In this document: positions 40,564 through 49,751 of the stretch, in pieces | How positions within the stretch are numbered: position 1 is the first letter of the stretch | Layout of the letters: every line of letters begins with the position of its first letter | Assembly: GCF_000214375.1 (NCBI RefSeq) | Contig: NC_015578.1 | Location: 1,488,001-1,552,000 of the forward strand | DNA: 64,000 nt | Direction: 5' to 3' | Source of the DNA: Treponema primitia ZAS-2 | Lineage (GTDB): Bacteria > Spirochaetota > Spirochaetia > Treponematales > Breznakiellaceae | Translations under genes and position numbers: made by a program | The notes under the pieces: model-generated | Told to the model about the DNA's origin: nothing | Seen by the model: only the letters and a program-made list of their open reading frames with translations | The model's database searches: none

Positions 40564-41124
40564 GTGAAAAAGGTTTTAGCTATTTTTATCGTTGGTTTAT
40601 GTCTGAGCACTGCGGCAGTATTCGCACAGCACCCCGAAGGAACCGGAATCGGCATTGTTGGCCAATATGGCTTAGTCGGCGGCGGGATTGGCCCTGCGTT
40701 GTCCCTTAAACTGGCGCCAGTACCGGTATATTGGTCCGTTAACCTGAAAATTGACGATGATATTTTCGGTATTGGCCTTGCGGGGGATTATTATTTTTTT
40801 GATGAATCTCTTACCGGGAGTTCCGATTTTAACTTGGGTTGGTATTTGGGAGCCGGCATTGGCGCAGGAATTTCATTTGGCAGTTGGGACGGTTATATGG
40901 GTGACTATAACCATTTTGGGTTTAATGCGGCAGCCCGGCTCCCTATTGGGCTTTCCGCTGTTTTTGTAAAGAAGGTAGAGGTTTTCCTGGGGTTTGTACC
41001 CGCCTTGGGCTTTGATTACGCATCGGTAACCTATAAACCTAAGGTTGGGTCAAATTCGACGGATAGCGATTTTGATATCGACTTTGATATAGGCGGGGAA
41101 ATAGGTATTAGGATCTGGCTGTAG
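40564..41124 (+). CDS. Predicted outer-membrane beta-barrel protein
   Basis: GTG 40564 follows GGAG by seven bases and gives MKKVLAIFIVGLCLSTAAVFAQ, a signal peptide; a GTG six bases earlier is less well spaced. The mature 165 residues are glycine-rich with alternating aromatic strands (GIGIVGQYGLVGGGIGPALSLKLAPVPVYW type), like small outer-membrane barrels. The C-terminus contains an Asp/Phe-rich tract (DSDFDIDFDIGGEIGIRIWL). No family name could be assigned. A good terminator follows. Confidence 0.7.
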   Translation: MKKVLAIFIVGLCLSTAAVFAQHPEGTGIGIVGQYGLVGGGIGPALSLKLAPVPVYWSVNLKIDDDIFGIGLAGDYYFFDESLTGSSDFNLGWYLGAGIGAGISFGSWDGYMGDYNHFGFNAAARLPIGLSAVFVKKVEVFLGFVPALGFDYASVTYKPKVGSNSTDSDFDIDFDIGGEIGIRIWL

Positions 41125-41149
41125 TATCCCCGTATTCAAACCAAAAAGA

Positions 41150-41180
41150 AGCCCCGATAGCCCGGGGCTCTTTTTTTTTT
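41150..41180 (+). terminator. Rho-independent terminator
   Basis: AGCCCCG-ATAGCC-CGGGGCT is followed by C and ten T residues, the clearest intrinsic terminator in the window. It ends the barrel-protein transcript. Confidence 0.9.
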
Positions 41181-41341
41181 GCAGCCCTGGAATACACTAT
41201 GATAGGGTCTAAATTAGGAATAACCACAAGAACCTGCTTTCTTTTGTCCGTGTAGCCTGTGTGCTCCCCCGCGTAAGCGGGTTCTTCGTGGTTGAATTTG
41301 GAATTCTTGTTCATTTTGTTTCTATGGTAGGGGATTCGGTG

Positions 41342-42457
41342 GTGAGAAAAAAGAGCGTGTTATCCTTTTTAATTCTGGTCTTAGGCTGTACTGCGGTCTT
41401 TGCCCAAACCCGGGTCCAGCGTCCCTATTGGTATACCCTGGAACGGGGGAAGCTTCACTTCCGTAACGGTGAATACGGGGACGCCCTGGTTGCCTTTGAG
41501 GACGCCCGGAATCAGCGGCGGGTCATGTATACCCGGATGGAAGAGGACCTGATAGCCCTCCTTTCCCTTCCGGAGGTGCGCCGGATGAATAATTCCCTGG
41601 AACTTATCGAACCCTACATTGTGGAACGGGGCTATATTGATGCCGCTGCGGCATTGACAGAGTGCTACTACCGTTTCCCCAAGGAGTCCCTGGCTGATAA
41701 TGCCCTGAACGCCCTGGCGGCCATAGGCCGGTATAAGGATTTTCCTGATGCGGAATACTGGATAGGGGAGACTTACCGGGTGGAGGGTGAGCTGGGCATA
41801 GCACTGAAGCAGTACGAGAAGGCCTACGAACAGCGCCTTCTTTTGGAAACCCCGGGCTTCGATTTGGAGATACTCTATAAGATTGTTGATGTCCACCGCC
41901 TTCGTCAGGAGTATGTTGCCATGGAGGAGCGGCTTCTGGAGATACTCAAGCGGGATACCCTTTGGTCAGAGGATGCATCCTCATTTGTCAGAACCGCCAT
42001 GATGCGGACCCTGGAGAATGATGGGGTAAATCGTTTTCTGACCCTCTACCGTTACAGTAACCAGGATGTGGAACCGGCACACCGGCTTTTGGGGCTTTAC
42101 TACCACGCTTCGGGCCGGCATAACCGGGCGGTGGAACACCTGCTCTTCGCCTTCCTGATACAGAATACGGCCATGGTTGATGAGATACAGAGAAATCAGT
42201 TTGATTTTGTCTTTACCACCCTGGATGCCTTTAGTGCCCTGATCACCCGGCGGCCCGCCCTACAGGCGTATATCGAAGATGTTGAATACTACAAAACTAT
42301 CTACTACCTGGGAACCGCCCTGAATGGGAGCGGCAGGCTGCCTCCGGCCCGGGAACTATGGGCCTTCCTATCCCGCCGGCAGGCCGGTGAATGGACAACC
42401 CGCAGCGTCGCCCAGCTCCGCAGCCCCTTCCTGGAACGGGCTATTGAGATGCCTTAA
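41342..42457 (+). CDS. Exported TPR-like protein
   Basis: GTG 41342 follows GGGG by eight bases and starts MRKKSVLSFLILVLGCTAVFAQ, a signal peptide. The frame is open to 41261, but that part lies in the inverted repeat. The mature protein of about 350 residues is helical, with TPR-like repeats (YTLERGKLHFRNGEYGDALVAFEDA; YWIGETYRVEGELGIALKQYEKAYEQ; HRLLGLYYHASGRHNRAVEHLLFAFL). It probably acts as a periplasmic scaffold. The partner is unknown. Confidence 0.75.
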   Translation: MRKKSVLSFLILVLGCTAVFAQTRVQRPYWYTLERGKLHFRNGEYGDALVAFEDARNQRRVMYTRMEEDLIALLSLPEVRRMNNSLELIEPYIVERGYIDAAAALTECYYRFPKESLADNALNALAAIGRYKDFPDAEYWIGETYRVEGELGIALKQYEKAYEQRLLLETPGFDLEILYKIVDVHRLRQEYVAMEERLLEILKRDTLWSEDASSFVRTAMMRTLENDGVNRFLTLYRYSNQDVEPAHRLLGLYYHASGRHNRAVEHLLFAFLIQNTAMVDEIQRNQFDFVFTTLDAFSALITRRPALQAYIEDVEYYKTIYYLGTALNGSGRLPPARELWAFLSRRQAGEWTTRSVAQLRSPFLERAIEMP

Positions 42458-42468
42458 TCCGCAATGCC

Positions 42469-42497
42469 TTGATTAAATGGGTCTGTCAAATTATTAT
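42469..42497 (+). promoter_or_regulatory. Promoter of the 42518 gene
   Basis: TTGATT (42469-42474) and TATTAT (42492-42497) are separated by 17 bp, just upstream of an ACGAGGAG ribosome-binding site. Confidence 0.5.
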
Positions 42498-42517
42498 ACA
42501 GAAACGAGGAGTATAGT

Positions 42518-43096
42518 ATGAAAAAGTTTCTAAGTGCGATTTTTTTGTGTTCGGTAATTTCCGGGGTATCGATTTTTGCGTTTGAAGCGGAGGATCTTAA
42601 AACCTACCCCGACGTAACACCAGCAGGGAGTTTTGCTATTAATGGGGGTATAGGTATAAATGCCCTTGGCTCTAAGTATGGTGAATTGACGGTTCCGCCT
42701 CTGTCGGTATCCGCAGACTATGCCCTGCCCCTTGGCGGATTGCCCTTTTTTGTGGGGGGTATATTCGGGTTTTATGCTTCCCGGGATAGTTGGAAGGAAT
42801 GGACCACTTCCTATGAATACACGGGTCTTTTTTTTGATATCGGCGCCCGGTTCGGGTATCATTTCAACTGGACCGTTCCCAATTTGGATACCTATGCCGT
42901 AGCGACCCTGGGGGTTGGAATAGAATCATCGAATTTAAAAATTGCAGGTAAAAATCACCCCGATACCGATCCGGCGGTGTTATTTGGTGTTGCCATAGGC
43001 GGTCGTTACTTCTTTACGCCGAATCTCGGGGCATTTCTGGAGCTTGGTTACAGTTCCCTGTCCATTGTAACCCTGGGCGTTTCTTTTAAATTCTAA
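42518..43096 (+). CDS. Predicted outer-membrane beta-barrel protein
   Basis: The protein has 192 residues. MKKFLSAIFLCSVISGVSIFAFE is a signal peptide, and GAGGAG lies seven bases upstream of the ATG. The remainder shows repeated amphipathic strands with aromatic ends (FFVGGIFGFYASRD, GLFFDIGARFGYHFNW, VAIGGRYFFTPNLGAFLELGY) and ends in Phe (LGVSFKF), the usual outer-membrane barrel terminus. The exact family is unknown. It lies 24 bp before the UPRTase-like gene. Confidence 0.75.
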   Translation: MKKFLSAIFLCSVISGVSIFAFEAEDLKTYPDVTPAGSFAINGGIGINALGSKYGELTVPPLSVSADYALPLGGLPFFVGGIFGFYASRDSWKEWTTSYEYTGLFFDIGARFGYHFNWTVPNLDTYAVATLGVGIESSNLKIAGKNHPDTDPAVLFGVAIGGRYFFTPNLGAFLELGYSSLSIVTLGVSFKF

Positions 43097-43120
43097 ACTG
43101 ATTCCAACAGCAGGATTGCT

Positions 43121-44191
43121 ATGAGCAAAATTGTACTAAAAGCGGAAGACCTGGATGGGTACCTCACCGAGGCTGATAAGGCCTACCTGGTTCAGATGGA
43201 CGAAATTTACAAAGAAGTGTTGAATTGTTTCAACATCCTCACCCTTACCCGTTCGGTAAGCGAGCGGAAACAGGCGGAGGATAAGCTCATCGCCTTTTAT
43301 AACCGGATGGGTACCCTTATGCAGGATATCTGCCGGAATAGCCCGGGTATACAGGTATACTCTTTCCTCACCCCCAATGAAAGCCACGCCGAGGCGTCCC
43401 GGCTTATTGCGAAGCTCCGGGATGTACGTACCGAAAACCAGGAATTTGTCTACTACATACAGCGGGCCTACGAAATGCTTTTCAAACTTGCCTATGGCGG
43501 GCAATCCGGGGAAAACAAAAACTACCTTATTGTTAAAACCCCTGTTACTGTTCCTGTGCAAAATTATGCGGTTCACAAGATTACTAACATCGACAGCCGT
43601 ATTGAGAATACCGTGATGTGCGTCATGCTCCGGGGGGCATTGCTCCCTTCAATGATCATGTCAAAGGAAATACAGGAATATTCTTCCCATGGGTATGTCA
43701 GCCCCTTTGCCCTTTTCAGGATACGCCGGGACGATTCAAAACACGAAAATGATATGGAGTATATCCTGGACCTGGACAAATCCTACTTCAGCCTGGAAAG
43801 CCTGGACGGTAAGGACCTGGTATTTGCGGACCCCATGAATGCCACCGGGGGCAGCCTGGTGACAGTGGTGAAGTACCTCCTGGATCAGGGGATCAAGCCC
43901 CGGTCGGTGCAGTTCTTCAACGTTATTGCCGCCTTGAAGGGGGCTCTCCGGGTGGTCCGGGCTTTGGATAACTGTCAGGTCTATACCCTCTGGATGGACC
44001 CGGTTCTGAACGATGCGGCCTATATCATGCCCGGCCTGGGGGATGCGGGGGACCGTATCAACGGGCGGGATATGGAAGAATATCCCCGGAATATCATTCA
44101 GCTCATCGCCGATTACGGTTCTAATATAGCAAAACTGTACCGGGCCCAGCTGCGGGAGATAGAGCATACGGTTCTTGGTTTTCAAAAATGA
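43121..44191 (+). CDS. Uracil phosphoribosyltransferase-like protein with N-terminal extension
   Basis: The C-terminal 200 residues resemble UPRTase. [17 protein letters not shown] is a PRPP-binding loop, and [22 protein letters not shown] corresponds to the uracil-binding [13 protein letters not shown] motif. The usual LRAG motif is altered to [11 protein letters not shown]. The first 150 residues are helical and not part of the enzyme family. It may be a divergent enzyme or a regulator that senses PRPP or uracil. The next gene overlaps its stop by four bases (ATGA). Confidence 0.75.
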   Translation: MSKIVLKAEDLDGYLTEADKAYLVQMDEIYKEVLNCFNILTLTRSVSERKQAEDKLIAFYNRMGTLMQDICRNSPGIQVYSFLTPNESHAEASRLIAKLRDVRTENQEFVYYIQRAYEMLFKLAYGGQSGENKNYLIVKTPVTVPVQNYAVHKITNIDSRIENTVMCVMLRGALLPSMIMSKEIQEYSSHGYVSPFALFRIRRDDSKHENDMEYILDLDKSYFSLESLDGKDLVFADPMNATGGSLVTVVKYLLDQGIKPRSVQFFNVIAALKGALRVVRALDNCQVYTLWMDPVLNDAAYIMPGLGDAGDRINGRDMEEYPRNIIQLIADYGSNIAKLYRAQLREIEHTVLGFQK

Positions 44192-45213
44192 AGCGACCTG
44201 CACTATTACTGTTTTTTTCAATTTTCTGTTTTTTTTCCTGCGCTTCCGGGGGGGTAACTACGGCGGAGGAATACTATTCCCTGGGCATGGCCTATTTTGA
44301 TATGGGGAAATATGCGGAAGCGGAAAAGTGGCTGAACCGTGCCCGGATGATGGATAAAACAAAGGTAGCCTCTGAATACAACCTGGGTAGGATAGCCTTT
44401 GAGACCGGTCGTTACCAGGATGCGGTGAGGCACTTTGACCGGATTCTTGCCAAGGATAAGGATAATGTAATGGCCCTGAAGGCCGCCGCCTATACCCGGA
44501 TAAAGACCAGTGAATTTGTCCTGGCTGAAGGTCTGTACAGCCGGGTGCTGACCCTGGAACCGGAAAGCGTTGATCAGGGGTATAATTATGCCTTGGTACT
44601 TATGGCCTTGGAAAAGCCGGAACAGGCAGAGGATGTGCTGCTGAAGTACCAGGTTGCCATGGCGGATAACAAGGATACCCTGCTGCTCCTGGCCCGGGCC
44701 CGGAAAGCCCTGAACAAGGTAGAGGCGGTGGATGATTACAATGAATGGCTCCAGACCAATTCGGACAACACGGTGCGCTATGAATACGCCCAGGTTCTGG
44801 AGTCCGCCCAGTTTTACGCCCGGGCCCTGGAGGAATACCGTACTGTGGTCAATGCCCTGCCCCAAGGCCAGTCTGCCAGTCCCCCTGTCCCCGGTACTCT
44901 GGACAGGGCTTCTGTACGTTTTACCATTGCACGGCTTCTGCTTATCGCGGACCCTGAAAAGACCGATGGGATTACCGAACTGGAAACTGCAATAACCGAC
45001 GGGTTTTCGGACACTGAAAAGCTTGAGATCCTCCTTACCGAACCTGGTATTAGTGCAGCTAGTAAGGATGAGATCCATCGGGTCATTGAAAATCTGGAGA
45101 AGGCAAAGCTTGATGCGGAAAAAGCCGAAGCGGAAAAGGCTGAAGCTGAGGCAAAAGAACCGCCGGAAGATGACGGTCAGGATAGTATCGATGACGCCGC
45201 CATGGAAGGATAG
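44188..45213 (+). CDS. TPR lipoprotein
   Basis: This 341-residue protein has a lipoprotein signal ([20 protein letters not shown], lipobox FFSC with Cys18). At least four TPR motifs follow ([48 protein letters not shown], and more). The C-terminus is a charged Lys/Ala/Glu helix with [14 protein letters not shown] repeats and an acidic end. It should be membrane-anchored and act as a protein-interaction scaffold. It overlaps the UPRTase-like gene by ATGA. Confidence 0.82.
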   Translation: MKRPALLLFFSIFCFFSCASGGVTTAEEYYSLGMAYFDMGKYAEAEKWLNRARMMDKTKVASEYNLGRIAFETGRYQDAVRHFDRILAKDKDNVMALKAAAYTRIKTSEFVLAEGLYSRVLTLEPESVDQGYNYALVLMALEKPEQAEDVLLKYQVAMADNKDTLLLLARARKALNKVEAVDDYNEWLQTNSDNTVRYEYAQVLESAQFYARALEEYRTVVNALPQGQSASPPVPGTLDRASVRFTIARLLLIADPEKTDGITELETAITDGFSDTEKLEILLTEPGISAASKDEIHRVIENLEKAKLDAEKAEAEKAEAEAKEPPEDDGQDSIDDAAMEG

Positions 45214-45227
45214 AGGGATAGATTAAA

Positions 45228-45515
45228 ATGATTGTTTCCATGATACAGATGATTTTTCAAATTCCCGATGTGGATAGTATTAAAGCGAAGCGGCAGATCG
45301 TCCGTTCCGTAAAGGATAAGCTCCAGCACCGTTTCCACATGAGCGCCGCTGAGGTGGATCTTCAGGATTCCCTGTCCTTTGCCCAGATTGGGGGGGCCCT
45401 GGTGTCCAATTCCAAGGTCTTTGGAGAATCGGTGCTGCACAAGGCTTTTGAAATGATAGAAAATGAGGTGCCTGTCCGTATACAGGATGTGAGCATCCAT
45501 TCGGAAGAATTTTAG
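45228..45515 (+). CDS. DUF503 (YlxP-like) protein
   Basis: This 95-residue cytosolic protein fits the DUF503 family: IFQIPDVDSIKAKRQIVRSVKDKLQHRFHMSAAEVD, then a second strand-helix half ending in IQDVSIHSEEF. Members often lie near infB, nusA and rbfA and are thought to serve ribosome biogenesis, but no activity is established. It lies 14 bp after the TPR lipoprotein and shares its direction. Confidence 0.8.
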   Translation: MIVSMIQMIFQIPDVDSIKAKRQIVRSVKDKLQHRFHMSAAEVDLQDSLSFAQIGGALVSNSKVFGESVLHKAFEMIENEVPVRIQDVSIHSEEF

Positions 45516-45524
45516 GGGAGATCC

Positions 45525-46217
45525 ATGGGTCATTGTTTATGCGGGAAACTGCGTTGCACTAAGCGCCCCACCGGGCGGGTATATTTGGCGGCGATGCTGT
45601 TTTTTACCCTTTTTTTTGCCTCCTGCGTGGGGGTTCATTCGGACATTACCATACGCAAGGACGGGAGCGGGACCATTGCCCTGGAATACCGGCTTTCCCG
45701 GGAGCTTGAGTCCCTGGGAAAACTGGACGGCAACCAGGGCTGGCTTCCCCTGCCGGTGGGAAAAGCGGATTTTGAGCGAACCGTTGCCCGGGTTCAGGGG
45801 CTGTCCCTGGGGTCTTTTAACACAAAAATTACGGGGCAGGATAGTATTACCCAGGTGAAGTTGAATTTTACTAACCTGGATGCCCTGGCACGTTTTTTGG
45901 ACAGCACCGGCCAGGGGGTTTCTCTGGTCCGGGAAGGGGAGAAAACCCGGATGACCCTGGGCTTCAGCGGCGCTGCGGGGGCACAAAACCGGGAGCTTAT
46001 GACCCTGGTCTCAGAGGCCATGGAATCCTATACCCTGGACTTCGGCCTTACCCTGCCCAATGAGGCGGAACTGCGTATACTCGGCGAAAACGGCCAGGTC
46101 CTTTCCGCGCCCCCCGCAGGAACCCTCATGGTCCAGGGTTCCCGTATTGTCTATTCTTCACCCATGGCGGAGCTGCTTTCCTCCCCCGGTCGGGTCGTTT
46201 TGGATATATTATGGTGA
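45525..46217 (+). CDS. Predicted lipoprotein
   Basis: The ATG follows AGGGGAG by five bases. The N-terminus, MGHCLCGKLRC..., is unusually Cys/Arg-rich before the hydrophobic segment YLAAMLFFTLFFASC, whose Cys is the lipobox. Codons 6-11 come from the repeat found between atpI and atpK (18 bases identical). The mature part, about 195 residues, begins VGVHSDITIRKDGSGTIALEYRLS. It looks like a mixed alpha/beta domain of the kind found in other treponeme lipoproteins. The function is unknown. It overlaps the convergent 46209 gene by nine bases. Confidence 0.75.
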   Translation: MGHCLCGKLRCTKRPTGRVYLAAMLFFTLFFASCVGVHSDITIRKDGSGTIALEYRLSRELESLGKLDGNQGWLPLPVGKADFERTVARVQGLSLGSFNTKITGQDSITQVKLNFTNLDALARFLDSTGQGVSLVREGEKTRMTLGFSGAAGAQNRELMTLVSEAMESYTLDFGLTLPNEAELRILGENGQVLSAPPAGTLMVQGSRIVYSSPMAELLSSPGRVVLDILW

Positions 46218-48278
46218 TATCCCGCCCACCGGAAGACGGCGGCTGAGCCTGGGCTGATAATCCCCATCTTTCCCTTCTAAATAGACTGCCTCCGCCCGGA
46301 GGTAGCCATTGAAATTAACGGGCAGCACAATCTCAGTGGTGAAAGGGTTGGGCGGGCCTTCCCCCAGAACAAATTCCATAGAGTTTAGGTTCTCATCCTC
46401 GATATACCGGAAGGGCATGGGGGCCGAATAAATGATGGGTATTTCCTGCCCCGGGGTTTCGGCGGAACCATCCAGGTAAAGCTCAAATTTCAGGGGATGT
46501 CCCGGGGCTTCCAGGGTGATCCCCAGGGTCCGCCGTTCCAGCCATACCCGGCTTGTCACCTTCATATCCAGGCTGCCCGGGGCTTCCCTAGGGGGGATCG
46601 GTAAAGAAGCCGGGATACGGTTCAGGAAAAATATGCCGGTCCCCAGGGATGCGGCGGCGCATACCAGAACGGTGAAACCGGGGACCCCCTTGAAAAGCCA
46701 GGGCTGGTTTTTTTCCCTGCCCTGTATAACCCTGCCCCGCTTGAGGATGATGAAAAAAGGCAGAGAAATCAGGGCGACATAGAGGATTACCGGAATATTT
46801 CCCGAAAGGATGAGGGTTTCAAACTGTGTATTTCCGGTGAGATACAGGGCCCGGAGCGCCTCTGCCCCCCGGAGAAAGCTGAAGATGGCGCAGAGCCAGA
46901 TAAGAAGGGGCTGGGTAAAACAGGACGCCAGGAAGGTAAAGAAAAAGACCCATATAAAAATTGGGATAAAGGTAATGTCCAGAAAGGCTGCCAGGAGTAT
47001 TTCCAGGGCGCTCAAAATGACCGCAGAGCTGCCGTAAAAATTCGCCCTCCGGGGAACATAGATCAGGTTCAGTGCCGGGCTGATCAAGGTAAAGAGGGCG
47101 ATCCCCAGAAGCTGTATCCCTGCGGCGGCATAAAACAGGGCGGGGGCATTTCCCCGCAGCCCGGTTAATGTACCCGTGTCCTGGATCAGAAGCCGGAATA
47201 GCAGGGAAGCTCCTGATAAGGACAGAACCAGGAGCAGGTAGAAGAGGAGGAGTATCCAGGATTGTTTGAGGAATATTTTCCACTGGACTGCCAACCTGAA
47301 CCGGAACACCACGGAATAGATAAGCACCGCAAACACAAAAAGAGCCGCAATAGCCAGGAAGAACAGTACCGTGGCATATTCGGGTACAAAAAGGGTTTTT
47401 CCAAAGTACTGGAAAACCAGGTAGTGATAATCGTGATTTTCTGCTCCCAGGTCCAGGGCCCGGACATAGTCCAGTATCAGTTCTCCCAGAGCAGGGGCAT
47501 CAAGGGTACTTCCGGCGGGATTAGCAGGGACCGCATTATTGCCACTTATATAGATAGCAGGTATGCTCCGGGCATAGGCAAATTCCAGGGGGGAGGGCCC
47601 TTCGGCCAGGCCCAGCTTGTACAGCTCGTTAAACCTTATGGCCAAGGTATAGGGAATGCCCCGGGATTCGCAGAGGCTTCCCAGGGGTTTCAGAATATGC
47701 AGAGGCGCCAGGGCTTTCTGTGCGCCATGGTGGATCACGATTTCTCCGGACGGGAGGTTCATATCCAGATATACCAGGCCGGTGCTTTCGGGAACCGCAA
47801 TCCGGGAATAGAGATCCTCTAGACCCCGGTGGGGATCCTCTGCGGGATGAGGAAGCGCCGTCCATTCATCCCCCAAGAATGCGACCAGGATATCCGTTTC
47901 CGTTCCCTCTGCCAGGACTTTTTCGATAAAGCCCAGGGCAAGATCAAAGCCGAAGGGGAAATCTTCCGGGTTTTTTGTATCCCCGGTGTTTTCAGCCCCC
48001 GAAAGAGGTACGGCCAGAATAAAGGTTCCCGGCTTTTTTTCCCCGCCCTCGTTAGTGGAAGCGGGAAGGGAAACATGGATGGAAAAACCGAAACCTCCGT
48101 ACCCGGCAAAGAGGGAACGTTCCTCAAAGGGTATCTTCCTTTCTCTCAGAATACCCGCAAGCATGACCCGGCGGGAAGTTTCCAGGGCAGGGATGTTCTG
48201 TACCCGTTCTTCCGCAGGGAGGATCATGCCGGGTACGAAAAAAAGGAGGATCAACATTCCCCGCCTGATTGAGCTCAC
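46209..48278 (-). CDS. Polytopic membrane protein with large periplasmic N-domain
   Basis: The 689-residue protein has a signal peptide (GMLILLFFVPGMILPAEE), a soluble region to about residue 300, seven or eight membrane segments between 310 and 560, and a beta-rich C-terminal region. The soluble region includes FDLALGFIEKVLAEGTETDILVAFLGDEWTALP, which recalls M28-type aminopeptidase folds, but no zinc-ligand set is obvious. The call as a peptidase-like protein is weak. It converges with the lipoprotein gene at 45525. Confidence 0.65.
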   Translation of the reverse strand: MSSIRRGMLILLFFVPGMILPAEERVQNIPALETSRRVMLAGILRERKIPFEERSLFAGYGGFGFSIHVSLPASTNEGGEKKPGTFILAVPLSGAENTGDTKNPEDFPFGFDLALGFIEKVLAEGTETDILVAFLGDEWTALPHPAEDPHRGLEDLYSRIAVPESTGLVYLDMNLPSGEIVIHHGAQKALAPLHILKPLGSLCESRGIPYTLAIRFNELYKLGLAEGPSPLEFAYARSIPAIYISGNNAVPANPAGSTLDAPALGELILDYVRALDLGAENHDYHYLVFQYFGKTLFVPEYATVLFFLAIAALFVFAVLIYSVVFRFRLAVQWKIFLKQSWILLLFYLLLVLSLSGASLLFRLLIQDTGTLTGLRGNAPALFYAAAGIQLLGIALFTLISPALNLIYVPRRANFYGSSAVILSALEILLAAFLDITFIPIFIWVFFFTFLASCFTQPLLIWLCAIFSFLRGAEALRALYLTGNTQFETLILSGNIPVILYVALISLPFFIILKRGRVIQGREKNQPWLFKGVPGFTVLVCAAASLGTGIFFLNRIPASLPIPPREAPGSLDMKVTSRVWLERRTLGITLEAPGHPLKFELYLDGSAETPGQEIPIIYSAPMPFRYIEDENLNSMEFVLGEGPPNPFTTEIVLPVNFNGYLRAEAVYLEGKDGDYQPRLSRRLPVGGISP

Positions 48279-48377
48279 AGGTCAAAGATAGTCCCTAGGC
48301 GGGTATACGTCAAGATTCCATATATGAGCTTGTTTTTCCACTCCCGTCGGGGTTATAGTATAGTTAAGGATAGTACT

Positions 48378-49058
48378 GTGCAGCGTCCATTAATTTTTCC
48401 GGCCCTGAAAAAAAGCCCCCTGCTTTTTTTGGCAATTTTTCTGATCCTCCTTCCCGCGCTGTCCTGTTCCCGGGCAGAGCCTAAAATAGCTTTTGGTACC
48501 CTCTCTCTGGTCTATTTCCAGGGTGAGCGGGGGCCGGAAGAGCGGTTTTCCTTTTTTGTTATCCCCGAGGATGATGACGGGGTGGAGGACCTGGTGGATC
48601 TCTACCTCTACCACGACCGGGAAGGGCTCTGCTGGCGCCTCAGTTCCGATGACTGGGTTAGCTATGAAAGTGAAGGCCAGACCTGGGTAGGGAGTCGCAA
48701 TATCGCCATGCTCGATAACGAGGCCCTGCCCCGGGGACAGTTCCGGGCGGTTCTGGTGGATAAAGGGGGTGAGCAGACCGAACGGCTCTTTACTTTTGAC
48801 GCCCCTGCGGAGGCTCCTCATCCTTTTCCGTTTCTGTATGTCAGAGACGGCCGGTACCGGATAGAGTCGGAGTATCCGGTACATTATTTTATCTGTTACG
48901 ATGCCGAGGGAGCCGTGCTGAGGACACTCACGGTTGAAGCTCTTGAGGGGCTCCTGTCGTCCCTGGAATTGCCCAAGGAAACCCGGGTAATTGCCCTTTG
49001 GGATGAGGAAAGCGAGTTTTTTACTTCCGCCCTTACCAATGTGGTGTCCATAAACTAG
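48378..49058 (+). CDS. Predicted lipoprotein
   Basis: GTG 48378 is preceded by TAAGGA at a spacing of seven, so it is preferred over the ATG at 48324, which would add residues before the signal. The N-terminus MQRPLIFPALKKSPLLFLAIFLILLPALSC ends in a lipobox. The mature 195 residues are acidic and beta-rich. It lies directly before trmB (one base between stop and ATG) and may be co-expressed with trmB-ligA-hrpB. No family was recognised. Confidence 0.7.
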   Translation: MQRPLIFPALKKSPLLFLAIFLILLPALSCSRAEPKIAFGTLSLVYFQGERGPEERFSFFVIPEDDDGVEDLVDLYLYHDREGLCWRLSSDDWVSYESEGQTWVGSRNIAMLDNEALPRGQFRAVLVDKGGEQTERLFTFDAPAEAPHPFPFLYVRDGRYRIESEYPVHYFICYDAEGAVLRTLTVEALEGLLSSLELPKETRVIALWDEESEFFTSALTNVVSIN

Positions 49059-49059
49059 T

Positions 49060-49734
49060 ATGTCATACGGTATTAAAAGCTATGTGATCCGCGCAGGGCG
49101 GATGAGTGTTGCCCAGCGGCGTTCCTACGAAACCCTGGGGCCGGATTTTTCCGTTCCCTTTGCCGAAGGGTTACTGGACTTCAACTCTGTTTTTGGATCC
49201 CATAATCCGGTAACTTTGGAAATTGGTTTTGGTATGGGCATAGCCACCGCAGAGATCGCAGAGGAAAACCCTGATAAAAACTACCTGGGGGTGGAAGTCC
49301 ACAAGCCCGGTATAGGCAGGCTTCTCTGGGAAATAGAAAAGAGGGGGCTCACTAATATCCGTATCATTGAATACGACGCAGTGGAGGTGCTTGGTAAAAT
49401 GATACCCCCCTCTTCCCTTGCGGCCTTTCACATTTTCTTTCCCGATCCCTGGCCCAAAAAACGGCACCACAAACGGCGCCTTATCACCCGGCCCTTTACA
49501 GAAACCTTGGTAGAAAAACTGCTCCCCGGCGGCTATGTATACATGGTAACCGACTGGGCCGAATACGGCGAATGGGCCCTGGCGGAACTTTCCGGTACTC
49601 CTGGCTTACGGAACCCCTATGACGGTTTTGCACCCCCTCAAGCCTGGCGCCCTCAGACTAAATTTGAACGCAAGGGTCTGGATAAGCACCATGAGGTGCG
49701 GGAATTGTTCTTTCTGAAAGAAAAGGGGGAATGA
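49060..49734 (+). CDS. trmB: tRNA (guanine-N7)-methyltransferase
   Basis: TrmB methylates G46 of tRNA with SAM. The 224-residue protein shows LEIGFGMGIATAEIA (SAM loop), NYLGVEVHKPGIGRLL, HIFFPDPWPKKRHHKRRLI (the family signature) and the C-terminal TKFERKGLDKHHEVRELFF. Its stop overlaps ATG 49731 upstream of ligA, suggesting coupling. Confidence 0.96.
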   Translation: MSYGIKSYVIRAGRMSVAQRRSYETLGPDFSVPFAEGLLDFNSVFGSHNPVTLEIGFGMGIATAEIAEENPDKNYLGVEVHKPGIGRLLWEIEKRGLTNIRIIEYDAVEVLGKMIPPSSLAAFHIFFPDPWPKKRHHKRRLITRPFTETLVEKLLPGGYVYMVTDWAEYGEWALAELSGTPGLRNPYDGFAPPQAWRPQTKFERKGLDKHHEVRELFFLKEKGE

Positions 49735-49751
49735 GGAGTGAGGAAGGGGGA

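Noticed and set aside
41261-41341. Longer N-terminus of the TPR-like exported protein
   Set aside because: It would translate an inverted repeat and place the signal peptide 27 residues in. GTG 41342 has a plausible ribosome-binding site.
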